DNA of 64,000 bases from the NCBI GenBank assembly GCA_023398375.1, contig JAEWSH010000032.1:62001-126000 (forward strand), given 5' to 3'. The position numbers were made by a program, and so were the translations under genes. The stretch comes from Bacillota bacterium (GTDB lineage: Bacteria; Bacillota; Clostridia; Lachnospirales; Lachnospiraceae). The notes under the pieces were generated by a model that saw nothing but the letters and a program-made list of their open reading frames with translations, was not told the DNA's origin and ran no database searches. Shown here one piece after another: positions 1-9,737 of this stretch (positions are counted from its first letter, which is position 1; each line of letters begins with the position of its first letter).

Positions 1-2
1 TT

Positions 3-131
3 GCCGGATGCAGTGTAGCCATGCAAAATGCTGCACCCAGAGTTAAAGAAATCGCTGATCTCACATCAGAATATGATAATAATCATGATGGTTTACTACC
101 TTATATCAAAGAATTCTTTACCTTACCTTAA
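3..131 (+). CDS. HAD superfamily (Cof-type) hydrolase, C-terminal fragment
   Basis: The open frame runs in from the left edge and ends at a TAA, giving 42 residues. The stretch beginning AGCSVAMQNAAPRVKEIA looks like the last part of a Cof/HAD-IIB sugar phosphatase, where a conserved 'G..VAM.NA...VK..A' segment follows the catalytic Asp pair and precedes a short final helix (here ending IKEFFTLP). The start and all catalytic motifs lie outside the window. A strong hairpin follows directly, so this is probably the last gene of its transcript. Confidence 0.75.
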   Translation, partial: AGCSVAMQNAAPRVKEIADLTSEYDNNHDGLLPYIKEFFTLP

Positions 132-150
132 AATTTATTTAATATTACAA

Positions 151-205
151 GACCCCATATCATATAGGAATATCATTCCTTTGATATGGGGTCATTTACT
201 TTTTT
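151..205. terminator. Bidirectional intrinsic terminator
   Basis: A 12-bp perfect inverted repeat (GACCCCATATCA at 151-162, its complement at 182-193) is followed on the plus strand by a T-rich run. It lies between the plus-strand HAD gene and the minus-strand gene ending at 211, so it probably ends both converging transcripts. Confidence 0.8.
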
Positions 206-210
206 TCTAC

Positions 211-474
211 TTAACCTTCAACTATTAAATATCTTCCATCACCAATGTCAAAAACTTCTGAAGCTTCTAATATCTCTTCTTCGTCCTGACCATCAATATC
301 AATGCCTTCTTCTTCGAAGTATTCTATTACTTCTTGTGCAGAGTTAACAACTACTGCCATACATTCTTCCAAATATGCTTCTGCTTCTTCTAAATTTTCA
401 ACAACCCGGTCTGGAAACAGCTGTAACTGATTTTTTAAAAAGCATGCTATTACGGCATCATCAAATTCATGCAT
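211..474 (-). CDS. Small acidic protein of unknown function (87 aa)
   Basis: I do not recognise a named family. The 87-residue product is very acidic, with clusters such as NLEEAEAYLEE and DGQDEEEILEA, has no membrane segment or signal peptide, and has one cysteine. The ATG at 474 has AGGAG upstream at a long spacing. A strong sigma-A type promoter (569-574 and 546-551) precedes it and a terminator follows, so it forms its own transcript. Composition suggests a soluble protein, perhaps an inhibitor or adaptor, but that is only a guess. Confidence 0.7.
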   Translation of the reverse strand: MHEFDDAVIACFLKNQLQLFPDRVVENLEEAEAYLEECMAVVVNSAQEVIEYFEEEGIDIDGQDEEEILEASEVFDIGDGRYLIVEG

Positions 475-545
475 CTATGTCTCAACTCCTATCTTTTCAA
501 TATTAATATTCAAGTCACACCAAGTTGATATAACTCTATGGTATA

Positions 546-574
546 TTTATAATATGTGGTCTTACATTTGTCAA
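546..574 (-). promoter_or_regulatory. Sigma-A type promoter of the small acidic protein
   Basis: On the minus strand TTGACA (569-574) is followed after 17 nt by TATAAA (546-551). The start codon is at 474, so the leader is about 65 nt. Confidence 0.75.
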
Positions 575-614
575 TCATAAGTTAACAACTTTAGAAACAA
601 CTTTTTGTCTGCCT

Positions 615-1406
615 CTAAATCAACTCTTTTAATACTTGATAAACACCTTTTTCCCAGTATGGCGGACAGATATGTTTTGCCCACTTTTTTACTTCTTCCC
701 TTGCATTGGCAACCACATAACTTTCCCCTGCTGCCTGCAGCATTCCAATATCATTTGCATTATCTCCGAAAGCCATTGTGGCTGTTTTGGATATCCCGAA
801 GTATTCCTGCAAATACTGCAGCGCACGCCCTTTATCAACAGATGCATCCATAAAATCAACCCATTCCTCTCCGGCCAGACATGTTTTCACGTGTGATTCC
901 CATTTTGGAATGAATACTTTTTCACCAAGTTCCCGAATGCTTCCTTTTCGAAAAATTGCAATCTTAATAATCGTAATATCTTCTGCCAGAATATCCTTTA
1001 CGACCTGATATTTATTATGATAACTATAATGAATCAAATCGATAAACTCACGATTTTCAGTCTCAAGATAGCTTCCGTCAGGTGTTGACACGATAATCTC
1101 ACATGTATCTTTATAGTTGCGGTAATCCTGAATAATCCCTACTGCTTCTTCCCGTTTCATTGCTTTTACATATAAATCATTTCCCTGATATCTGATATGA
1201 GCACCATTTTCAGCAATATACGCAATCTCATCTTTAATTTTACTAAATACTTTTCGAATACTATGATACTGTCTGCCACTTGCCACTACACATATATTTC
1301 CCTGCGTAATCAGCGAATGCATAGTTTCCGGAATCACATCTTCCACGACCGGTGATGAGTCTTTTACCAAAGTGCCGTCAATATCCGTTGCAATCAATCT
1401 TTTCAT
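615..1406 (-). CDS. HAD-IIB (Cof-type) phosphatase
   Basis: A 263-aa cytoplasmic HAD phosphatase. The N-terminus has motif I DIDGTL (residues 8-13), a later conserved Lys follows the Cof pattern, and motif IV appears as FGDNANDIGML near residue 215. The cap domain lies between motifs II and III as in the IIB subclass, whose members usually dephosphorylate sugar phosphates or similar metabolites; the substrate cannot be read from the sequence. The start codon overlaps the end of the upstream HAD gene by 4 nt, so the two are translationally coupled and end the operon that carries ppx and ppk. Confidence 0.88.
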   Translation of the reverse strand: MKRLIATDIDGTLVKDSSPVVEDVIPETMHSLITQGNICVVASGRQYHSIRKVFSKIKDEIAYIAENGAHIRYQGNDLYVKAMKREEAVGIIQDYRNYKDTCEIIVSTPDGSYLETENREFIDLIHYSYHNKYQVVKDILAEDITIIKIAIFRKGSIRELGEKVFIPKWESHVKTCLAGEEWVDFMDASVDKGRALQYLQEYFGISKTATMAFGDNANDIGMLQAAGESYVVANAREEVKKWAKHICPPYWEKGVYQVLKELI

Positions 1407-2047
1407 AATCTTAATAATTCAGCAGGCTGCATGATAATTGCATCCGCATGATTCTCCTCTAATTCTTGTCTGTCCCGAAAGCCCCACAATACACCAACTG
1501 TAAATACACCCGCTGCCTTTCCAGTTTTCATATCAACACTGGTATCTCCAATATATACAATATCTGACAACTCCACATGTAATGTTTCTGCAATATGAAA
1601 AATTCCATCAGGGCTTGGTTTTTTTCTAAGCTCCGGCGTTTGTCCCTGAATCACATCAAACAGTTCAGCTCCGAATAAGGTATGAATCACTTCCACGGTT
1701 CTTGCATGTGGCTTATTTGAATTCACGGCAAGTAGAATTCCAAGCTTTTTAAACTCCTTCAGGGTATCTACAATTCCTGCATAAGGTACTACCTGATACA
1801 TGCAGTCCTCCTTGAAGTTCTTTTCAAATTGTCCCTTAGCATCTTTATAATATGTCAGATTAATATCACCAGAAGCAATAAGTGCACGCTTTACCAGCTC
1901 TGCTGCACCATCACCCACAAAATATCGATATCTGTCTCTCTCAAATGGTGCATAACCAAATTTTGCGATTGTCCTGTTCGTGCAATACGCTATGGAATCC
2001 AAAGAATCTGCTAATGTGCCATCCAAATCAAAAATTGCTGCCTTCAT
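1403..2047 (-). CDS. HAD-IA phosphatase, phosphoglycolate phosphatase-like
   Basis: A 214-aa HAD hydrolase of subclass IA. Motif I is FDLDGTL (residues 6-12), motif II is VNSNK, motif III includes KKPSP and motif IV is YIGDTSVDMKTG. The helical cap sits between motifs I and II, as in Gph and PpaX/pyrophosphatase-like enzymes. It starts at an ATG behind GGAG and lies 41 nt after ppk in the same direction. It could be a phosphoglycolate phosphatase or a pyrophosphatase; its place after the polyphosphate genes makes a phosphate-handling role attractive but unproven. Confidence 0.88.
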   Translation of the reverse strand: MKAAIFDLDGTLADSLDSIAYCTNRTIAKFGYAPFERDRYRYFVGDGAAELVKRALIASGDINLTYYKDAKGQFEKNFKEDCMYQVVPYAGIVDTLKEFKKLGILLAVNSNKPHARTVEVIHTLFGAELFDVIQGQTPELRKKPSPDGIFHIAETLHVELSDIVYIGDTSVDMKTGKAAGVFTVGVLWGFRDRQELEENHADAIIMQPAELLRL

Positions 2048-2088
2048 ATGTGCTCCTATATCCTTTTCTCTATTTACATAATCGTATA

Positions 2089-4224
2089 TCAGTCAATACG
2101 TGTTTCCGGTATGAACACACGGTTATTACCACATATAATCTTACTTTTCTCACTTTCTTTTAATGCTTCCATACAAAAGGTATCCTGTGAATTGAAGGAT
2201 CCTTTTCCTCTTCTGTCTATTTTCTCATATGTGCCATCCGGCAATAAAACATGTGCTTTTACATTATCTTTTAACTGCATCTTTAGTATGTGGTAGATCT
2301 TCTTTTTTAATTCTTCACTTTCCACAGGGAATAGTATTTCGACCCGTCTTTCCAGGTTGCGAGGCATCCAGTCTGCACTTCCCATATAAATCTCAGACTT
2401 ACCAGCGTTTTCAAAATAGAAAATTCTTCCATGCTCCAGAAAATTACCAACAATAGAATGCACTTTAATGTTCTCACTGATCCCTTTTATCCCAACCTTA
2501 AGGCAACAGATACCACGTACAATCAGCTCTATCTGCACACCTGCAGTACTAGCCTCATATAAAGCCTCCATAACATCTCTGTCACATAGAGAATTCATTT
2601 TTGCAATAATATGAGAAGGCAGATTTTGCTCCGCATTTCTTTTTTCGCGTCGTATCAAATATATGAATCTCTCTTTTAACCATAGTGGTGCTAAAGATAA
2701 TTTGTTCCAGGACAGCGGTTCTGAGTATCCTGATAACATATTGAAGACTGCTGTGGCATCTTCTCCAATTGCTTCATTGCAGGTTAACAGACCAAGGTCC
2801 GTATATAGTTTTGCAGTTGCATCATTATAATTCCCAGTTCCTAAATGCACATACCGGCAAATTCCATCTTCTTCTTTGCGAACAACAAGCGTAATCTTAC
2901 TATGTGTCTTAAGACCGACCAATCCATAAATAACATGACACCCTGCTTTCTCCAACATCTTTGCCCATACGATATTATTCTCTTCATCAAATCTTGCTTT
3001 TAGTTCTACTAGAACTGATACTTGTTTGCCATTTTCTGCTGCCTGCGCAAGCGCTGCAATGATAGGTGAATTACCACTTACACGATATAGTGTCTGCTTA
3101 ATTGCCAATACATCCGGATCTTTTGCCGACTGCCTGATAAAGTCTACGACAGGTTGAAATGTCTGATAAGGATGATGCAATAATATATCTCCTTTTTTGA
3201 TCTGGTTAAATACAGATTCATCCGATGATAGTTCCGGCACCGGCTGTGGTATATACTGCTCTCTTTTCAGATTTGAGAACCCTTCCATTCCATACATCTT
3301 CATTAAAAAAGTCAGATCCAGCGGACCATTAATATAATAAATATCTTCGTCTTTGATTGCCAACTCTTTTCGTATTATTTTTAACAGTCGTTTGTCAATT
3401 CCTTCTTCCACTTCCAGACGGATTGCCTGCCCCCATTGCCTTTTCTTTAACTGTTTTTCTATTTCCTTCAATAAATCAGCTGCTTCATCCTCATCAATTG
3501 TAAGATCTGCATTTCTCATGATTCGAAATGGATGCGCACATACAATATCATAATTCAGGAAAAGTTTCTCCATGTTACGCTCAATAATTTCCTCCAATAA
3601 GATTACTTTCTTATTTTCATCTTCTTTTGCAGGTAGTAATACAATTCTGGAAAGCACGCTTGGCACTTGAACTGTTGCAAATTCCAATTCTCTTTCTTCA
3701 CTCTTTTTATGCACAAGTGCTCCAATATTCAAAGATTTGTTTCGTATCAGCGGAAATGGTCTGGAAGAATCTACTGCCATCGGTGTCAATACAGGATATA
3801 CATTTTCCTTAAAATAATTATCTACATACTTTCGTTCCTCCTGCGTCAGATCTTCGTGTGATTCAATCACGGAGAGACCATTCTGCTTCAGGATTGGTAA
3901 TATAGAACGGTTATATGTTGAATACTGCAGTGTAACCAGTTCATGTGTCAGATCATTCAATTTCTCCAGCTGCTCGCTTGGAGTCATACCTGAAATATCG
4001 GGCTTATTGTAATTCGCATCTACCATATCTTTTAACGAAGCAACTCTGATCATAAAAAATTCATCCAGATTAGAAGCAGTAATACTTAAGAATTTCAAAC
4101 GTTCAAAGAGCGGTAACTGTTTATCTCTTGCTTCACTTAATACTCTTTTATTAAATGATATCCAGCTTAGTTCCCTATTGGTATAATACTCCGGATTTTT
4201 TAAATCTATTTTCACTTCATTCAA
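2089..4224 (-). CDS. ppk1: Polyphosphate kinase 1
   Basis: PPK1 reversibly polymerises the terminal phosphate of ATP into polyphosphate. The product is about 711 aa, the usual length. The N-terminal domain begins with YTNRELSWISFNKRVL, a family hallmark. The two phospholipase-D-like C-terminal domains carry LKTHSKITL, with the His used for autophosphorylation, and HLGTGNYND. A start further upstream at TTG 4251 is possible, but AGGAAGG lies about 8 nt before the TTG at 4224, so I choose that one. It is 29 nt or more downstream of ppx in the same operon, which pairs synthesis with degradation. Confidence 0.95.
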   Translation of the reverse strand: MNEVKIDLKNPEYYTNRELSWISFNKRVLSEARDKQLPLFERLKFLSITASNLDEFFMIRVASLKDMVDANYNKPDISGMTPSEQLEKLNDLTHELVTLQYSTYNRSILPILKQNGLSVIESHEDLTQEERKYVDNYFKENVYPVLTPMAVDSSRPFPLIRNKSLNIGALVHKKSEERELEFATVQVPSVLSRIVLLPAKEDENKKVILLEEIIERNMEKLFLNYDIVCAHPFRIMRNADLTIDEDEAADLLKEIEKQLKKRQWGQAIRLEVEEGIDKRLLKIIRKELAIKDEDIYYINGPLDLTFLMKMYGMEGFSNLKREQYIPQPVPELSSDESVFNQIKKGDILLHHPYQTFQPVVDFIRQSAKDPDVLAIKQTLYRVSGNSPIIAALAQAAENGKQVSVLVELKARFDEENNIVWAKMLEKAGCHVIYGLVGLKTHSKITLVVRKEEDGICRYVHLGTGNYNDATAKLYTDLGLLTCNEAIGEDATAVFNMLSGYSEPLSWNKLSLAPLWLKERFIYLIRREKRNAEQNLPSHIIAKMNSLCDRDVMEALYEASTAGVQIELIVRGICCLKVGIKGISENIKVHSIVGNFLEHGRIFYFENAGKSEIYMGSADWMPRNLERRVEILFPVESEELKKKIYHILKMQLKDNVKAHVLLPDGTYEKIDRRGKGSFNSQDTFCMEALKESEKSKIICGNNRVFIPETRID

Positions 4225-4280
4225 AGTTGTTACCTTCCTTTCCTGCGGCAATGATGTAGAAACTATTCATCACTTTACTA

Positions 4281-5831
4281 TCAGAACTGATTGATACGTT
4301 TCTGCCTGATGATCGGTCTCACACTATATACTTCTTCAAAGAAATCTGCTTTTTCCTGAAACAATCCCTTTTCTAATGTTATATCCATACTATTATCTAC
4401 CATAAGCAAAAGTTCTCCTTCTTTTAACGTTGCTTTGATATCCTGAAATTTCTGTTTGTGACTCTTATCAAGTGCATTTGCAACACGAATAATTGCCGTC
4501 AGCTTTGCAATCATCAAATAAGATGTTCTGTCTAAAAAAGTAGTTTTTGTAAGTTCTTCATAATAATCAAATTCAAGATGGTTATACTTAACTATATTTG
4601 CTACTATTTCACGTTCTGCATGAGACAAGCCAATTATTTCAGTAGCCATTACAATATTATAGGAGGAAATAGCAACCGCTGATAAACTTATATATTTTCC
4701 ACAATCATGCAAAAGTGCAGCTATTCGAAGTAACAAGCGCTCTCTTTGGCCTAATCCATGTATCCTTTTCATGCTGTCAAAAATAGTAAGTGTTATTTGT
4801 TCAAGTGTCTCTCCACGTTTCTTGCTTCCCATATATCTTTTACTAATATTTCGTGCACAGGCAATAATATCTTGCTCAAAATTATGTGCAGGTGCAATTA
4901 TCTTGTTCTGCTCTGCATATTCATAAGCCATTCCATCACAAAGAGTTACTCCTGGTATCCATATATATTCCGCTTCCAATACTTTTGTAAGCTTTTTTAT
5001 CAAAATAGCTGCAAGGAAAAATAAAAATACATTTTCCTCTGCTATTCCAAGATATTCTGCCATACCATCTACTTTTCTCTTCCGCAGCTCATCTGCAAAA
5101 CTATAGTAGGCTCCAACATCTATAAAGCCTGCCTCCCCAGTTTGACCCACTGTACCTTTTAGTACTGGTGAAATATAATCATCTACTATAATTATATTTT
5201 TGATATCATACTCTTTTAAATACATTTTTTTAAAATTATAGATCTGATTGTTTATCATCTCTTCCACAAGTTCTTCTACCTGCGAATTCTTAGGATGTAT
5301 TTTGTTTAATTTTTCTCGTAATCTGAGAATACCCAATTTTAAATTTTGTGTGGTCACAAGACTATCTTTGTCAAATAATGAAATCTGGATACTGCCGCCT
5401 CCAATATCTACGATTGCTGTTCCTTTTTCAATAATCCTGTTGAATCCTTCTCCTCTGGATGCAATTGATTTATAATCTAAAAAACGCTGCTCTGAGTTAC
5501 TAATGACCTCAATCGTAATACCTGCCCGAATGCGTATCTGATCCAGAATAATTGTCGTATTCTCTGTTTCACGTATCGCACTTGTTCCATAAGCTCTGTA
5601 ATCATCTACGTGATATGACTGCATAATTTCTTTATATTCACGCAATACTTTACACAATTCGTCCACACGGCCATAGCTGATTTTACCATTTGTGTACGTC
5701 TCTGTTCCCAATTCTATTCTATGACGGACATGCGTTATTTCACGCATCCCCCTTTTTTCTGATAATTCATAGATTTTCATTCCCAGTTCATAAGAACCGA
5801 CATCAATTGCTGCAAAGGTTTTTATTGCCAT
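4281..5831 (-). CDS. ppx: Exopolyphosphatase / Ppx-GppA family with HD domain
   Basis: A 516-aa protein with an N-terminal ASKHA phosphatase fold (AAIDVGSYELG near residues 7-17, the nucleotide/phosphate loop, and VDIGGGSIQISLF) and a C-terminal HD domain (ALLHDCGKY). Members release phosphate from the ends of polyphosphate or hydrolyse pppGpp. The ppk gene directly downstream favours exopolyphosphatase. The ATG at 5831 follows a GGGA ribosome site. The segment between the two domains is of typical length, with no disruption seen. Confidence 0.92.
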   Translation of the reverse strand: MAIKTFAAIDVGSYELGMKIYELSEKRGMREITHVRHRIELGTETYTNGKISYGRVDELCKVLREYKEIMQSYHVDDYRAYGTSAIRETENTTIILDQIRIRAGITIEVISNSEQRFLDYKSIASRGEGFNRIIEKGTAIVDIGGGSIQISLFDKDSLVTTQNLKLGILRLREKLNKIHPKNSQVEELVEEMINNQIYNFKKMYLKEYDIKNIIIVDDYISPVLKGTVGQTGEAGFIDVGAYYSFADELRKRKVDGMAEYLGIAEENVFLFFLAAILIKKLTKVLEAEYIWIPGVTLCDGMAYEYAEQNKIIAPAHNFEQDIIACARNISKRYMGSKKRGETLEQITLTIFDSMKRIHGLGQRERLLLRIAALLHDCGKYISLSAVAISSYNIVMATEIIGLSHAEREIVANIVKYNHLEFDYYEELTKTTFLDRTSYLMIAKLTAIIRVANALDKSHKQKFQDIKATLKEGELLLMVDNSMDITLEKGLFQEKADFFEEVYSVRPIIRQKRINQF

Positions 5832-5874
5832 ATGATTCCCTCACTTACTTTACGATACAAACTGTATGTAACTT

Positions 5875-7167
5875 TCATCTTGTTCCCAGTAAATAATCAA
5901 TAAACTGCTGTGCAGTTCTTCCAGATAATCCTCCATGTGATAACTCCCATTTATTCGCCTCTAATAACAATTCATCCTCCGGCATGTCAATATGATATTT
6001 ATCTGCTAAAAATTTCACAATGACTTGGAACTCCTTTTTATTTGGCGAGCAAAAGAAAATACTTACGCCAAATCTTGCTACTAAGGATAGTTTTTCCTGT
6101 ACGGTATCACCAGAATGCATATCTTCTACTCTTCTATCCTCTTTATCACTTGTCGTTTCTTTAATCAGGTGGCGGCGATTTGATGTTGCATAAATTAGAA
6201 CATTATCCGGTTTCTTTTCCATACCGCCTTCAATGACTGCTTTCAGATATTTATATTCAATCTCAAATTCTTCAAAACTAAGATCATCCATGTATATAAT
6301 AAATTTATAATGCCTGTTTTTTATCTGGGCAATGACATCATTCAAATCCTGAAACTGGTGTTTATATATCTCTATAATACGCAGTCCTTCCTCATAATAG
6401 TCGTTTACAATTGCTTTTATACTGGACGATTTACCCGTTCCCGCGTCACCAAACAGCAGACAGTTATTAGCCCTTTTCCCTTTTACAAAAGCTTCTGTAT
6501 TATCGATCAGTTTTTTCTTTGCTATTTCGTAACCAATCAAATCTTCAAGATGTACATGGGCGATACGGCTGATCGGTACAATTTCAGCACCACCTTCGTG
6601 ATGAATAATTCTGAAAGCCTTATGTAACCCAAATTTTCCTACTCCGAAATTTTTATAAAAATCTGTCATAATGTCTTTTATTTCATATGCATCTGCTGCA
6701 TTCCCAAGTTTTACAGCTGCCTCACAAATCATAGTGCGAATCCTGTCATTATAAATCTTACTCGTACTGCTTGCTCCTTCATAACTAAAAATTACCGATA
6801 ATGCTTGTGCATCCAATGTATCAAGTAAATCCGAAAAATCATAGTCAAAATATTCTTTAAAAATTACAAAATCATGCAATGCCAATTCATTGATACTTCC
6901 TGCAATTGCACCTGTGATTTCACATGCAGTTGAATATGCATTCTCATTATTAACAAACAGGTTCGTCAGATAACAATGCCACAGATTTCCATAAAATCCA
7001 TGTTCTGCAGTAATTTTCATTAACTCATGTAAACAATTATATAATAAAGATATCTTATCTTTATTATTATAATTTTCATTCTTATAGTTTTCCATAAGCC
7101 AAGATATATCCTGCAATAATTTTCCGTCATTAAACTCCTTGTAAATTACCAGTTCTTTATCTCTCAT
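5875..7167 (-). CDS. DUF815 family AAA+ ATP-binding protein
   Basis: About 430 aa. The C-terminal half is a AAA+ ATPase module: Walker A GDAGTGKSSS near residue 240, Walker B-like IIYMDDLSFEEFE near 292, and a sensor-type segment YATSNRRHLIKE. The N-terminal 200 residues are helical and specific to the DUF815 family, whose cellular job is unknown. I chose the ATG at 7167, since the longer frame starts with TTG. It sits 22 nt after pheA and 43 nt before ppx, so it is in the same transcript; the pairing with polyphosphate genes may be functional or only positional. Confidence 0.88.
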   Translation of the reverse strand: MRDKELVIYKEFNDGKLLQDISWLMENYKNENYNNKDKISLLYNCLHELMKITAEHGFYGNLWHCYLTNLFVNNENAYSTACEITGAIAGSINELALHDFVIFKEYFDYDFSDLLDTLDAQALSVIFSYEGASSTSKIYNDRIRTMICEAAVKLGNAADAYEIKDIMTDFYKNFGVGKFGLHKAFRIIHHEGGAEIVPISRIAHVHLEDLIGYEIAKKKLIDNTEAFVKGKRANNCLLFGDAGTGKSSSIKAIVNDYYEEGLRIIEIYKHQFQDLNDVIAQIKNRHYKFIIYMDDLSFEEFEIEYKYLKAVIEGGMEKKPDNVLIYATSNRRHLIKETTSDKEDRRVEDMHSGDTVQEKLSLVARFGVSIFFCSPNKKEFQVIVKFLADKYHIDMPEDELLLEANKWELSHGGLSGRTAQQFIDYLLGTR

Positions 7168-7188
7168 CACATACAAGCCTTCTATTTT

Positions 7189-8319
7189 CTAATAATTTCC
7201 CAATATCTTCATATTTGTTGTTTCATCACGCAATCCGCGTAAGGCATTTTTAACTGCACTATCCGCCAGATTCCCATCAAAGTCAATAAAAAAACGATAC
7301 TCCCAGTTTCTTCCTTCTATCGGCCTGCTTTCTATTTTGGTCATATTCAAGTTATTATAAATGAAATGTGACAGCATGTGGTACAAAGAACCGCTTTCAT
7401 GCCTTATTTCAAAACAGATACTTACCTTTTTAGCATCTTTCAAAAAAATCTTCTGATTACTCACGATAATGAAGCGGGTCGAATTTGTGTTACAGTCATT
7501 CACACCTTTTTTTATGATTTCAAGTCCATAAATTTGCCCTGCATAAGCACTCGCAATTGCTGCCTGGCCTTTATCTCCATCTTCAGAAACTTTCCTTGCT
7601 GCAAATGCATTATTCTGCATACTGATCTGACGCCATCCCGGCTTTTCATTTAAATATCTTGCACATTGCAATAATGATTGCGGGTGGGAATATACCGTTT
7701 TAATATCATTCAGGCTGGTTCCCGGTAGTCCAAGCAGGCAATGCTCTATTTTGAGTATCTGCTCTCCAACAATATAGTTTTCGAATTCAACCAGTAGATC
7801 ATAATTTTCACTTACGATTCCTGCTGAAGAATTCTCAATCGGTAATACTGCAAAGTCAGCACTCCCTTCGTCAATTGCACTCATAGCATCTCGAAATGTA
7901 TCTACATGAAAGCTGTTCACATGCTCTCCAAAATATTTTGCCATTGCTGCCTGTGAATAAGCACCTTCAGCGCCTTGAAAAACAACTCTTGCCTTCTCCG
8001 TGTCCAGTTCATCCATGCCAATAAATGGCAATTTCCCAAGGCTTCCTTTCTCTGAAAGCAGCTGATACTGAAGTTTGCGGCTCATAGACATGATCTGCTC
8101 GAATAATTCCTCTATTCCATGACTATTGAATTGATTATGAGTCATGGACTTTACTTTCTGCAATTTTTCAAGTTCTCTCTGCTTATCAAAAACCTTTTTC
8201 CCGGTTCCAATTTTATATTCCGCAACTTTTTGGGATATCCCCATCCGTTGTTCATATAATTCTACAATCTGTTTGTCTATCTCATCAATTTTACCCCTTA
8301 ATACCAGTAAATCCTCCAT
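7189..8319 (-). CDS. pheA: Bifunctional chorismate mutase / prephenate dehydratase
   Basis: This P-protein makes phenylpyruvate from chorismate for phenylalanine synthesis. Domains in order are AroQ-type chorismate mutase (residues 1-90, with LRGKIDEIDKQIVEL and a conserved Arg/Lys pattern), prephenate dehydratase (about 111-290, with FQGAEGAYS and the catalytic TRF at 281-283) and an ACT domain (about 298-376) for phenylalanine feedback, showing HESGSLYHM and ESRP. The 376-aa length is normal. It is the first gene of a minus-strand run that continues through DUF815, ppx and ppk. Confidence 0.95.
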   Translation of the reverse strand: MEDLLVLRGKIDEIDKQIVELYEQRMGISQKVAEYKIGTGKKVFDKQRELEKLQKVKSMTHNQFNSHGIEELFEQIMSMSRKLQYQLLSEKGSLGKLPFIGMDELDTEKARVVFQGAEGAYSQAAMAKYFGEHVNSFHVDTFRDAMSAIDEGSADFAVLPIENSSAGIVSENYDLLVEFENYIVGEQILKIEHCLLGLPGTSLNDIKTVYSHPQSLLQCARYLNEKPGWRQISMQNNAFAARKVSEDGDKGQAAIASAYAGQIYGLEIIKKGVNDCNTNSTRFIIVSNQKIFLKDAKKVSICFEIRHESGSLYHMLSHFIYNNLNMTKIESRPIEGRNWEYRFFIDFDGNLADSAVKNALRGLRDETTNMKILGNY

Positions 8320-8546
8320 CTCACTTTATCCTTCCTGTTAGAAAATGATTCTTCTTGATATCTTATAACAAATCCTGTCCATCCGCAAGTTTATGATCCC
8401 AATTTTACCTGATTCTAAGATGTATTTAACTTTTCTATATAATTATCTTAAGGAACCTTTTAAATAAAATTAAAATACTTCTTTTAAAAAATATCTAAAA
8501 ATATTATACTAAATCTATAACGAACTACACAAAGGAGGTTTCACAT

Positions 8547-9581
8547 ATGAGCAATAGAAGATCCTCAATAGGTATCTTAATAATAACAGCTTTCTTACTG
8601 TCCCTATCATTATTAATTTTATTTTTTCCACATATAATTCCTTCCAATCCAAAAGGGACCATTGGTAACACTGCCGGGAATCTAAATAATAAAGGACTCT
8701 TTTGTGAAAATGATGGTGTTGTGTATTTTTCCAATGCTTATGCCGATGGCGCTTTATATTCCATGAATACGGATGGAACTAATATGAAGCGTTTATCTAA
8801 TTCAAGCATTGAATACATAAATGCAGCAGGAAACTATCTTTATTTCTATCTGACGAACTCATCCTCATCAGGCGGTCTTGGCTCAATTCGTGCTTTGTCA
8901 GGTGTATATCGTTCTACCAAAAATGGGAAAAAATTTACCTGCATCAACAGTGATCCTTCCGGAATTGTGACCTTAATCGATGACTATCTCTACTACCAGC
9001 ATTATGATGTTGATCATGGTATGACCTTTTACCGAACCCGGACTGATAAAAAAAATCAGGTTGAATTGGCAGACTATGTTGTGAATCCCGCAAGTGTACA
9101 AAATGAATTAATCTATTATAACGGTGTTGAAAAAGATCACTACCTTTATACTTTTAATACCGCTAATGATTCTACCTCATTGGTATGGTCCTATGATATC
9201 TGGAATCCAATTGCTCAGGGTGAATATATATATTATATGGATGTCCATGATAATTACGCATTATGCCGTTACAATTTAAATACACAGGAGACACAGACAC
9301 TGACTGCCGACCGCATTGATTACTTTAATGTCCTCAATAATGTAATCTTCTATCAGGTCAGTTCAAAAGACTCGCCTATGCTCAAGCGCATGAACATTGA
9401 TGGTTCCAATATTGAAACAGTTGCCGAGGGAGTTTTTGAAAATATTAATCTCACCTCACAATATGCCTACTTTAACGAATATGATTCTCCTGTACCCGTT
9501 TATATGACAAGTACGACTGGTTCTGTCAATGTCACTACCTTCGATGCAGCGAGAGATGCTGCGATTCAAAATCATAAATAA
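8547..9581 (+). CDS. DUF5050-type membrane-anchored beta-propeller protein
   Basis: A 344-aa protein with one N-terminal hydrophobic segment (about residues 8-30) and a long extracellular part made of repeats. Each repeat has an aromatic strand of the type VYFSN, LYFYL, IYYNG, IYYMD or IFYQV, and often an NTDGTNMKRL or NIDGSNIETV turn. This is the DUF5050 pattern, which folds as a beta-propeller. It starts at an ATG behind a perfect AAAGGAGG. No enzyme motif is visible; a cell-surface sensing or binding role is possible. It stands alone, divergent from pheA. Confidence 0.8.
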   Translation: MSNRRSSIGILIITAFLLSLSLLILFFPHIIPSNPKGTIGNTAGNLNNKGLFCENDGVVYFSNAYADGALYSMNTDGTNMKRLSNSSIEYINAAGNYLYFYLTNSSSSGGLGSIRALSGVYRSTKNGKKFTCINSDPSGIVTLIDDYLYYQHYDVDHGMTFYRTRTDKKNQVELADYVVNPASVQNELIYYNGVEKDHYLYTFNTANDSTSLVWSYDIWNPIAQGEYIYYMDVHDNYALCRYNLNTQETQTLTADRIDYFNVLNNVIFYQVSSKDSPMLKRMNIDGSNIETVAEGVFENINLTSQYAYFNEYDSPVPVYMTSTTGSVNVTTFDAARDAAIQNHK

Positions 9582-9737
9582 AATCTGGCTGTTATTTTTT
9601 ACGCGAGTAATGAGGAAAATGCTCTGCCAGCAGGAGCATTTGACGAATACCGCGATAACGAGTAGAAACTCGCAAAGCGTATTTCTACTCGTTGATAACT
9701 TTAGGTGATAAACTTATACTCCTGAAAAGGGGCGCTG
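9582..9737. repeat. Palindromic intergenic element A
   Basis: The gap after the DUF5050 gene is highly structured. A 12-bp perfect inverted repeat (9657-9668 with 9682-9693) encloses a 13-nt loop, and an AAATGCTC/GAGCATTT hairpin lies just upstream near 9617-9642. The short words GCGAG and GATAAC recur in it. No gene or T-tract is present. It resembles a REP/MITE-like extragenic element rather than a plain terminator. Confidence 0.55.
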
